Part shown: positions 24,431 through 37,962 of the stretch, in pieces
How positions within the stretch are numbered: position 1 is the first letter of the stretch
Layout of the letters: the number at the start of each line of letters is the position of its first letter
Origin: Liolophura sinensis
Lineage: Eukaryota; Mollusca; Polyplacophora; Chitonida; Chitonidae
NCBI RefSeq assembly: GCF_032854445.1
Contig: NC_088305.1
Coordinates: 31,523,645 to 31,587,644, forward strand
DNA length: 64,000 nt
Direction: 5' to 3'
Translations under genes and position numbers: made by a program
Notes under the pieces: model-generated
Databases searched by the model: none
What the model was told of the DNA's origin: nothing
What the model saw: only the letters and a program-made list of their open reading frames with translations

Positions 24431-25701
24431 AAGTTAATCGTCAACATTAACAAAGTCTAGTTTTGGATCTGTGAGTTTTGTGTTAGCTCCTTTGTGGTTT
24501 AGACACCGTTTTTATCTCTGCACATACATGTACATGAGTGAATAAAGTGTGTAGGCAGGAGTAGAACGACCAATGCCCAGATCTCAAATAGTTGACCTGT
24601 TTGCACATACGGGACCAACTCAATCTCACCACTTGGTCCTTAATTATGCCTTTTGGCAACTCAAATAAAACTTTGTTTGATTTACTTGATTCTTATGACA
24701 CTTTTTCTTCTATACCACGGTTCAGTCTATAGCATTAGTATATATTGCTGGGTGGTTTTCAATCAAACACACAAAAATGGACACACATGTTATAATTATC
24801 AAATATTGAACATGCAAATATTCAGAATGACTAGCTTTATTATTTGCGCCGCAATAACCTGATTTGGAGGTGCACATTTATTAATGTATAGTTACATGCT
24901 CCCATTAATCGAATTACAGCCACGGTTCTACAGACAATATGACAGGCAGACAATACGACAGGCGAGACTGAATATACCTAGGACCAGAGTGCTCATTACA
25001 GAACTAATAGATGGTGACATGTAGCAAATGCTCTCAGACTACCGTTCCTTTTAGTACCGTCTACAGAGCCAGGGTTCCCCCGAGGAACTACAAAACTGGT
25101 GTAAACGGTGCCCGGAGTAAGTCATACCGGTCCCTAGGGCACAGTGTGTGGGAATACACGGAGACAGACACGGGATTAGGAGAGTAGTAAACTGGGAGGT
25201 TCGCTCGTTCTCTCCGACAAAGTCTGCCAGTACGCAGAGAATTCACACAGCTTTTACAGCTCCAGGTAAAATAAACCCTACAGATCAACATGGGATGAAA
25301 TTTGCTCGGTTCTAATGACACGGTGTACATGTGAGTGAGTAGCAATTTGGTCCAGCGCACGCAGCGAGTCAATCTGTATATGGCCGATAGTTGTAGAGTT
25401 ATTAAGAGTGACAGGCAGAATATGTGCTTAGGCCGTCCAGCACTACATTGTTAATATCTGACAAATACCAGAACGTGGCTGGGAATAGTTTTTTCTACTT
25501 ATGAACATGGATCACTCCCAAAAAGTCAGCAGATGTATGGTGAACAAAAGTAATTAAAACCTTCTATAGGTACTAACCCAGGAATTACAGAGCAATCTTA
25601 GACTTAAGTCAAACCTTCAAATTTCCGCCAAACACATTTCCACCAAAATAACGGAAAGAAAAATCCTAAGATTGCTACATGATCATGGGGCCAGGTTCTT
25701 A
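24431..25701. other. Non-repetitive stretch, nothing recognised
   Basis: No known repeat. The segment 24900-25400 is richer in CG dinucleotides than its surroundings and could be a promoter-like or exon-bearing stretch, but no gene was recognised on either strand. Confidence 0.35.
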
Positions 25702-28700
25702 CCTGCAACAAATATCAGAGAAATGAAGACTACCACAATATCTGTATGCATGGGAAGTAAAAACTGCAACAAATATCACAGGAATGATGACTACTACAAT
25801 ATCTGTATGCATGGGAAGTAAAAACTGTAACAAATATCACAGGAATGATGACTACTACAATATCTGTATACATGGGAAGTAAAAACTGTAACAAATATCA
25901 CAGGAATGATGACTACTACAATATCTGTATGCATGGGAAGTAAAAACTGTAACAAATATCACAGGAATGATGACTACTACAATATCTGTATGCATGGGAA
26001 GTAAAAACTGTAACAAATATCACAGGAATGATGACTACTACAATATCTGTATGCAGGGGAAGTAAAAACTGTAACAAGTATCACAGAAATGATGACTACT
26101 ACAATATCTGTATGCATAGCAAGTAAAAACTGCAACAAATACCAGAGGAATGATGACTACTACAATATCTGTATGCATGGGAAGTAAAAACTGTAACAAA
26201 TACCAGAGGAATGATGACTACTACAATATCTGTATGCATGGGAAGTAAAAACTGTAACAAATATCACAGGAATGATGACTACTACAATATCTGTATGCAT
26301 GGGAAGTAAAAACTGTAACAAATATCACAGGAATGATGACTACTACAATATCTGTATGCATGGGAAGTAAAAACTGCAGCAAATATCACAGGAATGATGA
26401 CTACTACAATATCTGTATACATGGGAAGTAAAAACTGCAGCAAACATCTGACGAATGATGACTACTACAATATCTGTATGCAGGGGAAGTAAAAACTGCA
26501 ACAAATATCACAGGAATGATGACTACTACAATATCTGTATGCATAGCAAGTAAAAACTGTAACAAATATCACAGGAATGATGACTACTACAATATCTGTA
26601 TGCATGGGAAGTAAAAACTGTAACAAATATCACAGGAATGATGACTACTACAATATCTGTATACAGGGGAAGTAAAAACTGTAACAAATATCACAGGAAT
26701 GATGACTACTACAATATTTATATGCATTGGAAGTAAAATCTGTAACAAATATCACAGGAATGATGACTACTACAATGTCTGTATGCATTGGAAGTAAAAA
26801 CTGCAGCAAACATCTGACGAATGATGACTACTACAATGTCTGTATGCATTGGAAGTAAAAACTGCAGCAAACATCTGACGAATGATGACTATTACAATAT
26901 CTGTATACATGGGCAGTAAAAACTGTAACAAATATCACAGGAATGATGACTACTACAATATCTGTATGCATAGCAAGTAAAAACTGCAAAAAATATCACA
27001 GGAATGATGACTACTACAATATCTGTATGCATAGCAAGTAAAAACTGCAAAAAATATCACAGAAATGATGACTACTACAATATCTGTATGCATGGGAAGT
27101 AAAATCTGCAACAAATATCACAGGAATGATGACTACTACAATATCTGTATGCATGGGAAGTAAAAACTGTAACAAATATCACAGGAATGATGACTACTAC
27201 AATATCTGTATACATGGGAAGTAAAAACTGTAACAAATATCACAGGAATGATGACTACTACAATATCTGTATGCATTGGAAGTAAAAACTGCAAAAAATA
27301 TCACAGGAATGATGACTACTACAATATCTGTATGCATGGGAAGTAAAAACTGTAACAAATATCACAGGAATGATGACTACTACAATATCTGTATGCATGG
27401 GAAGTAAAAACTGCAACAAATATCACAGGAATGATGACTACTACAATATCTGTATGCAGGGGAAGTAAAAACTGCAGCAAATATCAGAGGAATGATGACT
27501 ACTACAATATCTGTATGCATGGGAAGTAAAAACTGCAACAAATATCACAGGAATGATGACTACTACAATATCTGTATACATGGGAAGTAAAAACTGTAAC
27601 AAATATCAGAAGAATGATGACTACTACAATATCTGTATGCATGGGAAGTAAAAACTGTAACAAATATCACAGGAATGATGACTACTACAATATCTGTATA
27701 CAGGGGAAGTAAAAACTGCAACAAATATCACAGGAATGATGACTACTACAATATCTGTATGCAGGGGAAGTAAAAACTGCAACAAATATCACAGAAATGA
27801 TGACTACTACAATATCTGTATGCAGGGGAAGTAAAAACTGCAACAAATATCACAGGAATGATGACTACTACAATATCTGTATGCATAGCAAGTAAAAACT
27901 GCAACAAATATCACAGGAATGATGACTACTACAATATCTGTATGCAGGGGAAGTAAAAACTGCAACAAATATCACAGGAATGATGACTACTACAATATCT
28001 GTATGCAGGGGAAGTAAAAACTGCAACAAATATCACAGGAATGATGACTACTACAATATCTGTATGCAGGGGAAGTAAAAACTGCAAAAAATATCACAGG
28101 AATGATGACTACTATAATATCTGTATACATGGGAAGTAAAAACTGTAACAAATATCACAGGAATGATGACTACTACAATATCTGTATACATGGGAATTAA
28201 AAACTGCAACAAATATCACAGGAATGATGACTACTACAATATCTGTATGCATGGGAAGTAAAAACTGCAGCAAATATCAAAGGAATGATGACTACTACAA
28301 TATCTGTATACATGGGAATTAAAAACTGCAACAAATATCACAGGAATGATGACTACTACAATAATTGTATGCATAGCAAGTAAAAACTGCAACAAATATC
28401 ACGAAATGATGACTACTACAATATCTGTATGCAGGGGAAGTAAAAACTGCAGCAAACATCTGACGAATGATTACTACAATATCTGTATACATGGGAAGTA
28501 AAAACTGTAACAAATATCACAGGAATGATGACTACTACAATATCTGTATGCAGGGGAAGTAAAAACTGCAACAAATATCACAGAAATGATGACTACTACA
28601 ATATCTGTATACATGGGAAGTAAAATCTGTAACAAATATCACAGGAATGATGACTACTACAATATCTGTATACAGGGGAAGTAAAAACTGCAACAAATAT

Positions 28701-30514
28701 CACAGAAATGATGACTACTACAATATCTGTATGCATGGGAAGTAAAAACTGTAACAAATATCACAGGAATGATGACTACTACAATATTTGTATGCATTGG
28801 AAGTAAAATCTGCAACAAATATCACAGGAATGATGACTACTACAATATCTGTATGCAGGGGAAGTAAAAACTGCAGCAAACATCTGACGAATGATGACTA
28901 TTACAATATCTGTATACATGGGAAGTAAAAACTGCAAAAAATATCACAGGAATGATGACTACTACAATATCTGTATGCATAGCAAGTAAAAACTGCAAAA
29001 AATATCACAGGAATGATGACTACTACAATATCTGTATGCATAGCAAGTAAAAACTGCAAAAAATATCACAGGAATGATGACTACTACAACATCTGTATGC
29101 ATAGCAAGTAAAAACTGCAACAAATATCACAGAAATGATGACTACTACAAAATCTGTATGCATAGCAAGTAAAAACTGCAAAAAATATCACAGGAATGAT
29201 GACTACTACAATATCTGTATGCATAGCAAGTAAAAACTGCAACAAATATCACAGGAATGATGACTACTACAATATCTGTATGCAGGGGAAGTAAAAACTG
29301 CAGCAAACATCTGACGAATGATTACTACAATATCTGTATACATGGGAAGTAAAAACTGTAACAAATATCACAGGAATGATGACTACTACAATATCTGTAT
29401 GCAGGGGAAGTAAAAACTGCAACAAATATCACAGAAATGATGACTACTACAATATCTGTATACATGGGAAGTAAAAACTGTAACAAATATCACAGGAATG
29501 ATGACTACTACAATATCTGTATGCAGGGGAAGTAAAAACTGCAACAAATATCACAGAAATGATGACTACTACAATATCTGTATGCATGGGAAGTAAAATC
29601 TGCAACAAATACCAGAGGAATGATGACTACTACAATATCTGTATACAGGGGAAGTAAAAACTGCAACAAAGATCACAGAAATGATGACTACTACAATATC
29701 TGTATGCATGGGAAGTAAAAACTGTAACAAATATCACAGGAATGATGACTACTACAATATTTGTATGCATTGGAAGTAAAAACTGTAACAAGTATCTCAG
29801 GAATGATGACTACTACAATATCTGTATGCATTGGAAGTAAAAACTGCAGCAAACATCTGACGAATGATGACTATTACAATATCTGTATACATGGGAAGTA
29901 AAAACTGCAAAAAATATCACTGGAATGATGACTACTACAATATCTGTATGCATAGCAAGTAAAAACTGCAAAAAATATCACAGGAATGATGACTACTACA
30001 ATATCTGTATGCATAGCAAGTAAAAACTGCAACAAATATCACAGGAATGATGACTACTACAATATCTGTATACAGGGGAAGTAAAAACTGCAACAAATAT
30101 CACAGGAATGATGACTACTACAATATCTGTATGCATAGCAAGTAAAAACTGCAAAAAATATCACAGGAATGATGACTACTACAATATCTGCATGCAGGGG
30201 AAGTAAAAACTGCAACAAATATCACAGGAATGATGACTACTACAATATCTGTATGCATAGCAAGTAAAAACTGCAAAAAATATCACAGGAATGATGACTA
30301 CTACAATATCTGTATGCATAGCAAGTAAAAACTACAACAAATATCACAGAAATGATGACTACTACAATATCTGTATGCAGGGGAAGTAAAAACTGTAACA
30401 AATATCACAGGAATGATGACTACTACAATATCTGTATGCATGGGAAGTAAAAACTGCAACAAATATCACAGGAATGATGACTACTACAATATCTGTATGC
30501 ATGGGAAGTAAAAA
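25702..30514 (+). repeat. 61-bp minisatellite, about 79 units (4.8 kb)
   Basis: The unit joins 'gaatgatgactactacaata', 'tctgtatgcatgggaagtaa' and 'aaactgcaacaaatatcacag'. Length is almost constant. Variants are limited to a few sites (gcatggg/gcagggg/gcatagc/acatggg, ctgcaac/ctgtaac/ctgcaaa, cacagg/cacaga). Units carrying 'cagcaaacatctgacg' mark higher-order blocks: 28428-29050 matches 29280-30000, including a shared 3-bp deletion. Stops in all frames, so it makes no long frame. Confidence 0.97.
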
Positions 30515-31894
30515 CATAAATCTTGAAGGCCACACCAATTTAAGTTTTCATTTTACAATGAATCTACTTTCAAAGATGTTTAAGGGTAGAGAAATAACAA
30601 TAAAACTGACAAAATCATCTATTTTGTACGCAATGTCTCAGTGAATGTTCCTGTTCAAGACATACATCTATGTGTTCAGAAATACTTGAAAAGGATAAAA
30701 ATCATCAAAACATCAGGATCGAACAAAATAAAAAAGGCGATTTTCAGTCATATTTTTATCCTATTTGTTTCATTTTCTGACTGTTCAACAACAGTAAAAT
30801 GGTGTTGAGTAAATATTAAAGGTAATCTCAACTGTAAGTGGAAAAGTTCTGGTACATAAATGTTACTCTACAAGGAAGACTTTTTGTTTGTTGCTTTTTT
30901 TTTTATTTGGCCTGCCAGAGGGGAGTAGGATATGGTGGTGAAGAAAAGGGCCAGCTTTTAGACACAGGTCAAACTAAGATCTAATCTGGGAGGGAATAGT
31001 GATCCAAACTCACTCTCTCCTGATGTACACGGCTTGGGGCAAAATCAATCAGGGTGCCAGCCGCGGAAAGGTGGAAATGCTGCGTGGCCGTGTATTGAGG
31101 GGAGGGGGAGGGGAGGGTGAGGCGAGTTAATGCTCCATGCAGGAGGCTACACTCGGGCAAAGGGTTGATTTATAAGAAACCAGATGAAGACATTGTCCGT
31201 CCGCTTTCCTGGAAACTAACACCACTTCCCGCACTTCCGTTTCTGTAAAGTGCACCATGACGATCGGTGTAGCAGCAATTTAGACCTGATTGGCTGTACA
31301 ACAACCTCAACACGCACAGCACCGATCAACCCCTCCTCCCCTTTAAAACATCTGAAATCAGTTTCAGCCAACCTACATTCGAAACAGGAAATCTTTTTTT
31401 TTTTTTTCTTGTATCTCTTTTCTCTTAATTTGTCTTCTCCCGAGCCTATGAGGCTGTGATACATTACTCACACAGGTACATCTGTATGGGAGGGGGCCCC
31501 TGTGGGGGGCCGCTGTGGAGGCCGCAGTGAAGGGCCTTTGTGGGGACCTCTGTGTCCTAGTAGTTAGCATGCCAGCCAGAATCTCAAACATTCCACTTTT
31601 TGCCAACTCTGTTATTCGGTGGCCCCTGGCACCCAATGGCCATGGGTCAGTTCACCCACTGCGTAGAGTCAACATGTAGTGAAAGGTGTGTCCATGGGTG
31701 ATATAAATCCAGCAATTCACCATGAGTACAGTTCTGACAACACTTTACTGACCAATTTACTGACTGAAAATCGCTCACCCTTGCTACATAAACGTAACTA
31801 ATAATCAAAATGGTCATTCCAAACAATGGTATCTTCACAGACACGATTTGAGTTTGTTTCGACACAAAGAGACGGACAGGCTGACACGTATGGT
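30515..31894. other. Non-repetitive stretch, nothing firmly recognised
   Basis: GC-rich and G-rich strand segments occur at 31090-31115 and 31480-31560. At 31550-31575 'gtcctagtagttagcatgcc' looks like a decayed tRNA-like SINE head but has no body behind it. Frames at 31216-31636 have no recognised features. Confidence 0.35.
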
Positions 31895-33020
31895 GGCTAC
31901 AAATACCGGGTCACATGAAAGAAAAAAAACTGGAGAGCATGGAAATGTTCAACTGCCACACGTCGAGCAAGTCCATGCACAACTGACAACATCCTTTCAT
32001 ATGTCAGCCACCAAGAACACAACCATGACTCCAGTACATTTAGTCGACAGGTTGATGAATTAAAAGACGTATGCAGAAGAGAACAGGAGAAGAATTAGCA
32101 CCTAAGCCTACCATTTATGACGACGAACTGATAAAAACAATGCTGAACCACAAGAAAGTGTGAAGTTTCCCTCTTTCTACAGCATCAAAGCAGGGTTTCC
32201 TAAACAATACCCAAAATCAGTTCCTGATATTCCAAAAGAACAATGAGACATCATTATGGCTGGAGAGTGGACCAAAACTGGATCAAGAGAGCAAGTTTTG
32301 TTGGCTGACGATGGAGATTTTAACAAAATCTTAACATGTGCCACAGATGACAACATCAGGAAGCTATGTCAGTCACCAACCATATTCTGTAATAGGACAT
32401 TTTACAATGCCCCATGTGTATTTGATCAAGTGTATACTATCCACTGTGTTATTGTTTTAAGTGTATACTATCCACTGTGTTATTGTGTTAAGTGTATACT
32501 ATCCACTGTGTTATTGTGTTAAGTGTATACTACCCACTGTGTTATTCTGTTAAGTGTATACTATCCACTGTGTTATTGTGTTAAGTGTATACTATCCACT
32601 GTGTTATTGTGTTAAGTGTATACTATCCACTGTGTTATTGTGTTAAGTGTATACTATCCACTGTGTTGTGTTAAGTGTATACTATCCACTGTGTTATTGT
32701 GTTAAGTGTACACTATCCACTGTGTTATTGTGTTAAGTGTATACTATCCACTGTGTTATTGTGTTAAGTGTATACTATCCACTGTGTTATTGTGCTAAGT
32801 GTATACTATCCACTGTGTTATTGTGCTAAGTGTATACTATCCATTGTGTTATTGAAAACATGACAATTCCACTGATGTATCCTCTTCTACCAAACAGACA
32901 GTGAACAACAAACAAAAGGATGTTGAGACATGCTCATCTACAAGACTACACCTTCAATTTGAGCCCGAGACAGTACTGTCAGACTTTGAAAAGGCATATC
33001 ATAATGCAGAGAACTTCATA
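31895..33020 (+). pseudogene. Mutator-like (MULE) transposase relic with FLYWCH-type N-terminus
   Basis: MULE transposases are DDE enzymes that move DNA transposons, and FLYWCH is a zinc-binding domain often fused to them in animals. Here the frame at about 32005-32095 reads a histidine-rich piece (HQEHNHD, then RQVDELKDVCRRE). Frame jumps then lead to EELAPKPTIYDDELIKT (about 32089-32140), FPSFYSIKAGFPKQ, GEWTKTG and LLADDGDFNKILTCATDDN (32304-32355). Next comes FCNRTFYNAPCVFDQVYTIH (about 32386-32450), where the usual catalytic DGTF is NRTF. After a 31-bp tandem repeat the protein resumes with ENMTIPLMYPLLPN and then LSDFEKAYHNAEN (about 32975-33010), the second catalytic Asp region. Stops, frameshifts, the D-to-N change and the internal array make it non-functional. 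Terminal inverted repeats were not found. Confidence 0.8.
32430..32854 (+). repeat. 31-bp minisatellite inside the MULE transposase, about 14 units
   Basis: The unit is 'gtgtatactatccactgtgt' plus 'tattgtgttaa'. The first unit continues the transposase frame (DQVYTIHCVIV). The last unit, ending 'gttattgaaaac', leads in frame into ENMTIPLMYPLL, so the array is an expansion of transposase codons. One unit is shortened by 5 bp and one has tgtacac for tgtatac. Confidence 0.95.
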
Positions 33021-35404
33021 ATGCAGAGTCTTTCATAATGCAAAATGAAAGGTTGTTTCTTTCATTACAACCAGTGAAATTGGCATGGAATGACCCCACT
33101 TCACAATAACCTAATATACTGCGTTGTTAAACACGTATATTTGGCTTGTACTGGGTATTCCTGTACCCAACTTGGAACACTGAAGCCAGCTCACGCTACT
33201 ACACAGTGGCTACTGTGAACATCAAATGTACATCAAATGCCACCATGAAAAAAGGAGGAGCAAGAATCGATTGTAACCCTGTTACATTTTTCTAGTTTAA
33301 AAAATACACTGTTAGCTGCTTCTTTTTCCATAAATTTATTTTTCACAGTGATCTGAAAGTTATAGAAGTTGAAGTGCTTATTTAATAGAGGTAATAGCTT
33401 TTCATTTTCTATCAGTCAAAAGACATGTACATTCAATTACAAAAGTTCCAAAATTGCCCAACTTCATGCAATCTCTCCACAATCTATGTTAGTGGCCATA
33501 GTACAAACCAGTGCGAGCAAAGCTTGCATGAACCCTGTAAACTGATCATTACTTAATTTCATGTTAAATCAATTCAAATCGACCAACCCCATGAAAAAAT
33601 TACATAAATTTTATATTTTTGCTCATTCTGTGTGAAAGGAAGTAAACAAACATGTCTTTAAATCCAAATCAGTTATACCTGTCACCATCGAACAAGTACA
33701 GAGTTTGGCTCCAGCTTTCTAACATGTAGGCGGTTTACTCCATACATAAACCTGATCCCTTCTGTAGAGGAAAAAGTTATGAGTATGCCTTAAACACCAA
33801 TCAAATAAATAGATAATACATCACATACATTCACACCCATTTAAGAAGAATACCTGGGTAACTCACATGGGGATATTGCGCAACAAGGGAGACAACTTAT
33901 ACAGCTCAGCAAAACACTACTCTATATATATGCAGATGGTACCGTTCAAACCCAGCAGACCCAAAAATCGTGCGAGTCACATCATATCTTTTTCAAACTT
34001 TAGAATGATTTTAAGACCATAAATAATTCAGGTACTATATTTACTGTGTGTCGATAACTTATTTAGTTATTCTAGGTATATACAGAAAATTGGATTTGAT
34101 CAGAGGATATGGATTTTTTGGCCAAAAATCCCCAACAGACCTATATTAATAGGTCTTGCCTTTCATACAGTATAACTCTTTAATAATTTAAATACACAGA
34201 AGTATAGCCTAACCGTAAGTCTATATTAAATTTTGTTTGTATGTATGCTAGGGGTTTAAAGTGATAAATTTTTGTCCGTTATTCCATCACACAATTAGGT
34301 GCTGGTTCAGGAGCCGTCTATGTATAATCGCCCCATATTTAAGTCATTGGTTCTTAGACAGTTTTAGACACGACAATCTGACCATTTCTCGGCACCAACA
34401 GAACAATAAATGTAATCATCCAGTTGATTAAAAAAAAAAAAAAACGGTGATGCATATCATGAACACATGAGGATATCAGAACGTGTGCACGGTTTTCTGT
34501 ACCACCAGCCCCTATATTAACACTGAACGTGGAAAAATCCATTCAACACCTACAGGTGCCAAAGCCATGTATGCAGAATTTCAATAGGTTCTCCATTCAT
34601 CTAAAACTCACACGCTACCCTGTAACATGAATCTCAACTCCGCTACTCCACAGAAGACGCAAAGAAAACTTTTACAGTAAAATGGAGGTGTGTTCAACTA
34701 AAACATTCAAAATTCCTTACATATATTCCTTATACATCTTTAAGTCAATGAACATTAATTCAAAGATTTCCTGTGAGAGACCATGATATATTCATATATC
34801 TATAAACACATAATACATAAATTAAACAATATATAAATTTGATTTGATTGTTCAAACATTGCCAATCTCCCAGAGCCACACAAACAAGGATAGCAGTAAA
34901 AGTACAAATCTAAGGTTGTGATTGAACACAAACTTTGTGCGTCAACAGCTAGAAACTGCGCCTCTGCATTTACCAAAACTAAGCCATATTGTGTTACATT
35001 CTTTCACCACTTCAGTTCTCACAAAAGAATTGCTGATTTGTGCATCAGCCATGACGACACCCAGCCAAATTATAAATCTGCATATAAGAGAAATGACTTT
35101 TACCAAGTTTACCCAAAAACATCTTCCAACCCCTTCAAATACAGCTATTATTATTGGACAAAACCTGTGTGAACAGATGTTTGAAGTGTATGAAGCCATT
35201 CGATCCTTACCTTTTTCTTTTTCTGTTTTTCAGCTCTTCATACACTGTCACATGTTAACCCTCTCCTGCTCAGGTAACAAGACTTCAAGCTCTTGTAACA
35301 ATACACTGGTTCCTTTTCCTTCTCAAAAACATGAACAAGTCTGAAACAAACATAACAGCACATATAAGCTCTTTTAACATCCCCTTCACATTAGCTCCAT
35401 CACC
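33021..35404. other. AT-rich stretch with one SINE A tail; no gene recognised
   Basis: Apart from the SINE tail at 33779-33816 I see no known repeat. Frames of 84-140 codons at 34918-35344 overlap each other on both strands and lack recognisable features. Confidence 0.35.
33779..33816 (+). mobile_element. SINE family A, tail fragment only
   Basis: Matches only the last ~40 bases of SINE A: 'atgagtatgccttaaacacc', 'aatcaaataaatagataa'. This is consistent with severe 5' truncation during insertion or with decay. Confidence 0.7.
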
Positions 35405-36065
35405 TTCAATCACGCAGCTTCTTGTGACTCAACAACACAAAAGCCGTTGTACACACGACAAAAGCTCTTGTAACTCCACCCTGCAGAAGCTCTTGTGACT
35501 CCACATCATAAAAGCCACTGTAACTCCACACTCTGCACAAGCTCTTGTAGCTCCACCCTGCAGAAGCTCTTGTGACTCCACATCATAAAAGCCACTGTAA
35601 CTCCACACACTGCACAAGCTCTTGTAGCTCCACCCTGCAGAAGCTCTTTCAACTACACCCCGCAGAAGCTCTTGTGACTCCACAACACAAACCTGTTGTA
35701 TACACAACAAAAACTCTTGTAACTCCACCCTGCATAAGCTTGAGACTCCGCAACATAAAAGCCACTGTGACTCCACACTATGCGCAAGCTCTTGTAACTC
35801 CACCCAGCAGAAGACTCTTGTGACTTTACAACACAAAAGCTCTTGTGACCCCACACCACAAAAGACCTTGACCTCCACACCACACAAGCTGTTATGACTC
35901 CATCTATACAAAAGCTCTTGTGACTCCATCCTATACACAAGCTCTTATGACTCCACCCCTACACAACCTCTATGGACTTCATCCTAAACATAAGCCTTGT
36001 GACAACACACTGCAAAAGATCTTGTGACTCCACACCACAAATACTTTTGTGACTCCACCCAACAA
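35405..36065 (+). repeat. Degenerate ~28-bp minisatellite
   Basis: Irregular copies of 'aagctcttgtgactccac' followed by 'accacaa' or 'cctgcag', with lengths of about 25-30 bp. A larger period near 84 bp is visible at 35480-35640, where a three-unit block is repeated almost exactly. Minus-strand frames of 95-169 codons (VESQELLYCGV-type) are repeat read-through. Confidence 0.85.
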
Positions 36066-36082
36066 AAACTCATCACCCACAC

Positions 36083-36308
36083 ATCATTCACCAGGGGTCT
36101 CTCACCAATGAGGTTGCTGTGAGTTCAAGTCCCAGCTCATGCTGGCTTCCTCTCTGGTCGTACGTGGGAAGGTCTGCCAGCAACCTGCAGATGGTCATGG
36201 GTTCCCCCCCCACCCCCCGGGCTCTGCCCGGTTTCCACTCATAATAATGCTGAAATATTTTTGAGTACGGCGTAAAACACCAATCAAATAAATAAATAAA
36301 TAAATAAC
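36083..36308 (+). mobile_element. SINE family A, slightly head-truncated, plus orientation
   Basis: Starts in the tRNA-like part ('ggggtctctcaccaatgagg', B-box-like 'gtgagttcaagtccc'). It continues through 'gtgggaaggtctgccagcaa' and 'gggctctgcccggtttccac', and ends 'gtacggcgtaaaacaccaatc' (in pieces) with an (AAAT)n tail to 36308. A C-rich insertion sits at about 36204-36218. Confidence 0.92.
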
Positions 36309-37111
36309 CAAACTCATGATTTCACATTCAGGGTGGAAATTGTCACAAAAAGACATGTTATCATAAAATAATGTAAGACAGGCAGCCAGTCAGAGCTTCG
36401 CAAACCGCCATTTTTTTAATCACGTGACTTCGGTGCTAGGATGGACTCAGATGCTCTTCCCAATATTAAGATCATCTTCATATTTCATGACAGTTTGCTT
36501 TAATTTCTTCTGTTCATTGTTAGAACAAAATTAAAGTTAAGATGTGCACACAAGTTGTTATTCACCCTCTCAATGGTGTACCGGTACATGTTTTTATTTT
36601 AATTAAATGCAAAGATACCACGAGTTCTATCATCTTTTAACAGTGTCCAGTGCAGCGGACTCAAACCGAACATGGCAGTTAGCAAAGTTTGGCTTGCCTC
36701 TGACCAGCATATCAGATAAATATGTCATAACTGTGATGTTATTGTCTTTATTTTTCCGGAATAGCTTTGTGATATGACAACAGAATTACTGCAGGATTAA
36801 AGAAAAAATGTGTTCAATACAGCTAACTTGGGCACATTAAGGACAGAAGCACACTCGAAAAGACCGAGTTCCAGGTTAGTAAATGGAAGAATACAGATCT
36901 GTAGTTCTGAAAGCTAAGCTGGGAAGAATCTCTGTCCATAGACCTACATGAATATATGAATACACAAGCTTGTTTTGGTTTTTTTTCTGGTTTTTTTTTT
37001 TTTTTTTTTTATCGCGATCATTTTTTATTCTTTGACCAATGGTCATTTTCACAATGTTATTGTGATAAGTATCACAAACATGCATCCGTGTGACTGGTGA
37101 CGATCTAAAGA
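36309..37111. other. Non-repetitive AT-rich stretch
   Basis: No gene recognised. A long T run occupies about 36979-37010. Confidence 0.4.
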
Positions 37112-37411
37112 GTGAGTGAGTGAGTGTTTGAGGTTTAACGTCGTACTCAACAATTTTTCAGTCATATGACGACGAAGGAATCCTTAGGGTGCATGTACGT
37201 GTAATGTACCTCCTTGTTGCAGGACGGATTTCCGCCGCTCTTTTATTTAGTGCTGCTTCAATGAGACGACTTACCGAAGGCAAGTAAGCCACCCCGCCCG
37301 AGCCATTATACTGATACGGGTCAACCAGTCATTGCACTATCCCCTTCGTGCTGAACACCAAGCGAGGAAGTTACAACTTCCTCTTTTAACGTCTTAGGTG
37401 TGACTCGATTT
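37112..37411 (-). mobile_element. SINE family B, head-truncated, minus orientation
   Basis: About 93% similar by eye to the SINE B at 23202 from the gagtgagtgagtgagtg tail through 'gtttaacgtcgtactcaac' to 'gtgtgactcgatt'. The match stops at 37411, so the tRNA-like head (about 60 bp) is absent. This is the expected product of incomplete reverse transcription. Confidence 0.92.
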
Positions 37412-37820
37412 AGACAATTTAAAGACGAAGAAAATTTAAATATCAATCACATACCATTGAAAATAGTATGTATTTCCTCAAGGTTGTACACCATAAAAAA
37501 AAAAAAATTTTAATATATACCTCAAGTTGAAAAATTATAAATAAAGTCAGTGCCAGAATCCGCTGTGGGCGATTCCATTCTGCCCAAGAATTAGATCGGC
37601 AGTCTTCTGTGTAAGGAGGAGAATTGCTCTCGATAACTGCCGAAGTCCAGTAGAGAAAAGTACAGTTCGTTTGCCGCTTGACGATCGGGAAACCAGAATG
37701 TTGACGTAAGTTCCGAGTTTACACGACCAAGCTGGCAGTTTTAACAACTCTCATTGGCTGAGGGGCAACACACCCCCAGCATAATTACAGGGTGTTAAGA
37801 CGGAGGACGCGATGGACTCA
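37412..37820. other. Non-repetitive, CG-richer stretch
   Basis: Positions 37545-37810 are richer in CG dinucleotides and contain an inverted CCAAT box (cattggctgag at about 37753). All three minus-strand frames are open over about 150 bp, but no protein is recognised. It could be a promoter region or first exon. This is weakly supported. Confidence 0.3.
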
Positions 37821-37962
37821 GCGATTTATGCCAGCTTTGCCCTTTTCAGGCTTTACGTGTATGGCGAGGAAAAATCGCAAAATTATGCAGCAGGCACCAC
37901 CTGATGGAAAATGGTTCTTTTCTACCTACGGTGTCATGTTTTTAAGTTTTCTTCTCCTTTAA
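37821..37962 (+). repeat. Unknown dispersed repeat, inverted partner of 61921-62065
   Basis: Reads 'gcgatttatgccagctttgc', 'ctttacgtgtatggcgagg', 'aaaaatcgcaaaattatgc', 'agcaggcaccacc' and ends 'gtttttaagttttcttctcc'. The reverse complement of 61921-62065 shows the same order with few differences. Neither end has an obvious target duplication or terminal inverted repeat. I cannot name the family. Confidence 0.85.

Noticed and set aside
31550-31575. SINE-head-like sequence 'gtcctagtagttagcatgcc'
   Set aside because: No SINE body or tail follows, so the match is too short to call.
34918-35344. Two overlapping plus frames of 84 and 140 codons
   Set aside because: They overlap in different phases and also overlap an 85-codon minus frame. 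No recognisable protein features.
35429-35940. 169-codon minus-strand frame
   Set aside because: Lies entirely inside a degenerate tandem repeat. The peptide is the repeat translated.
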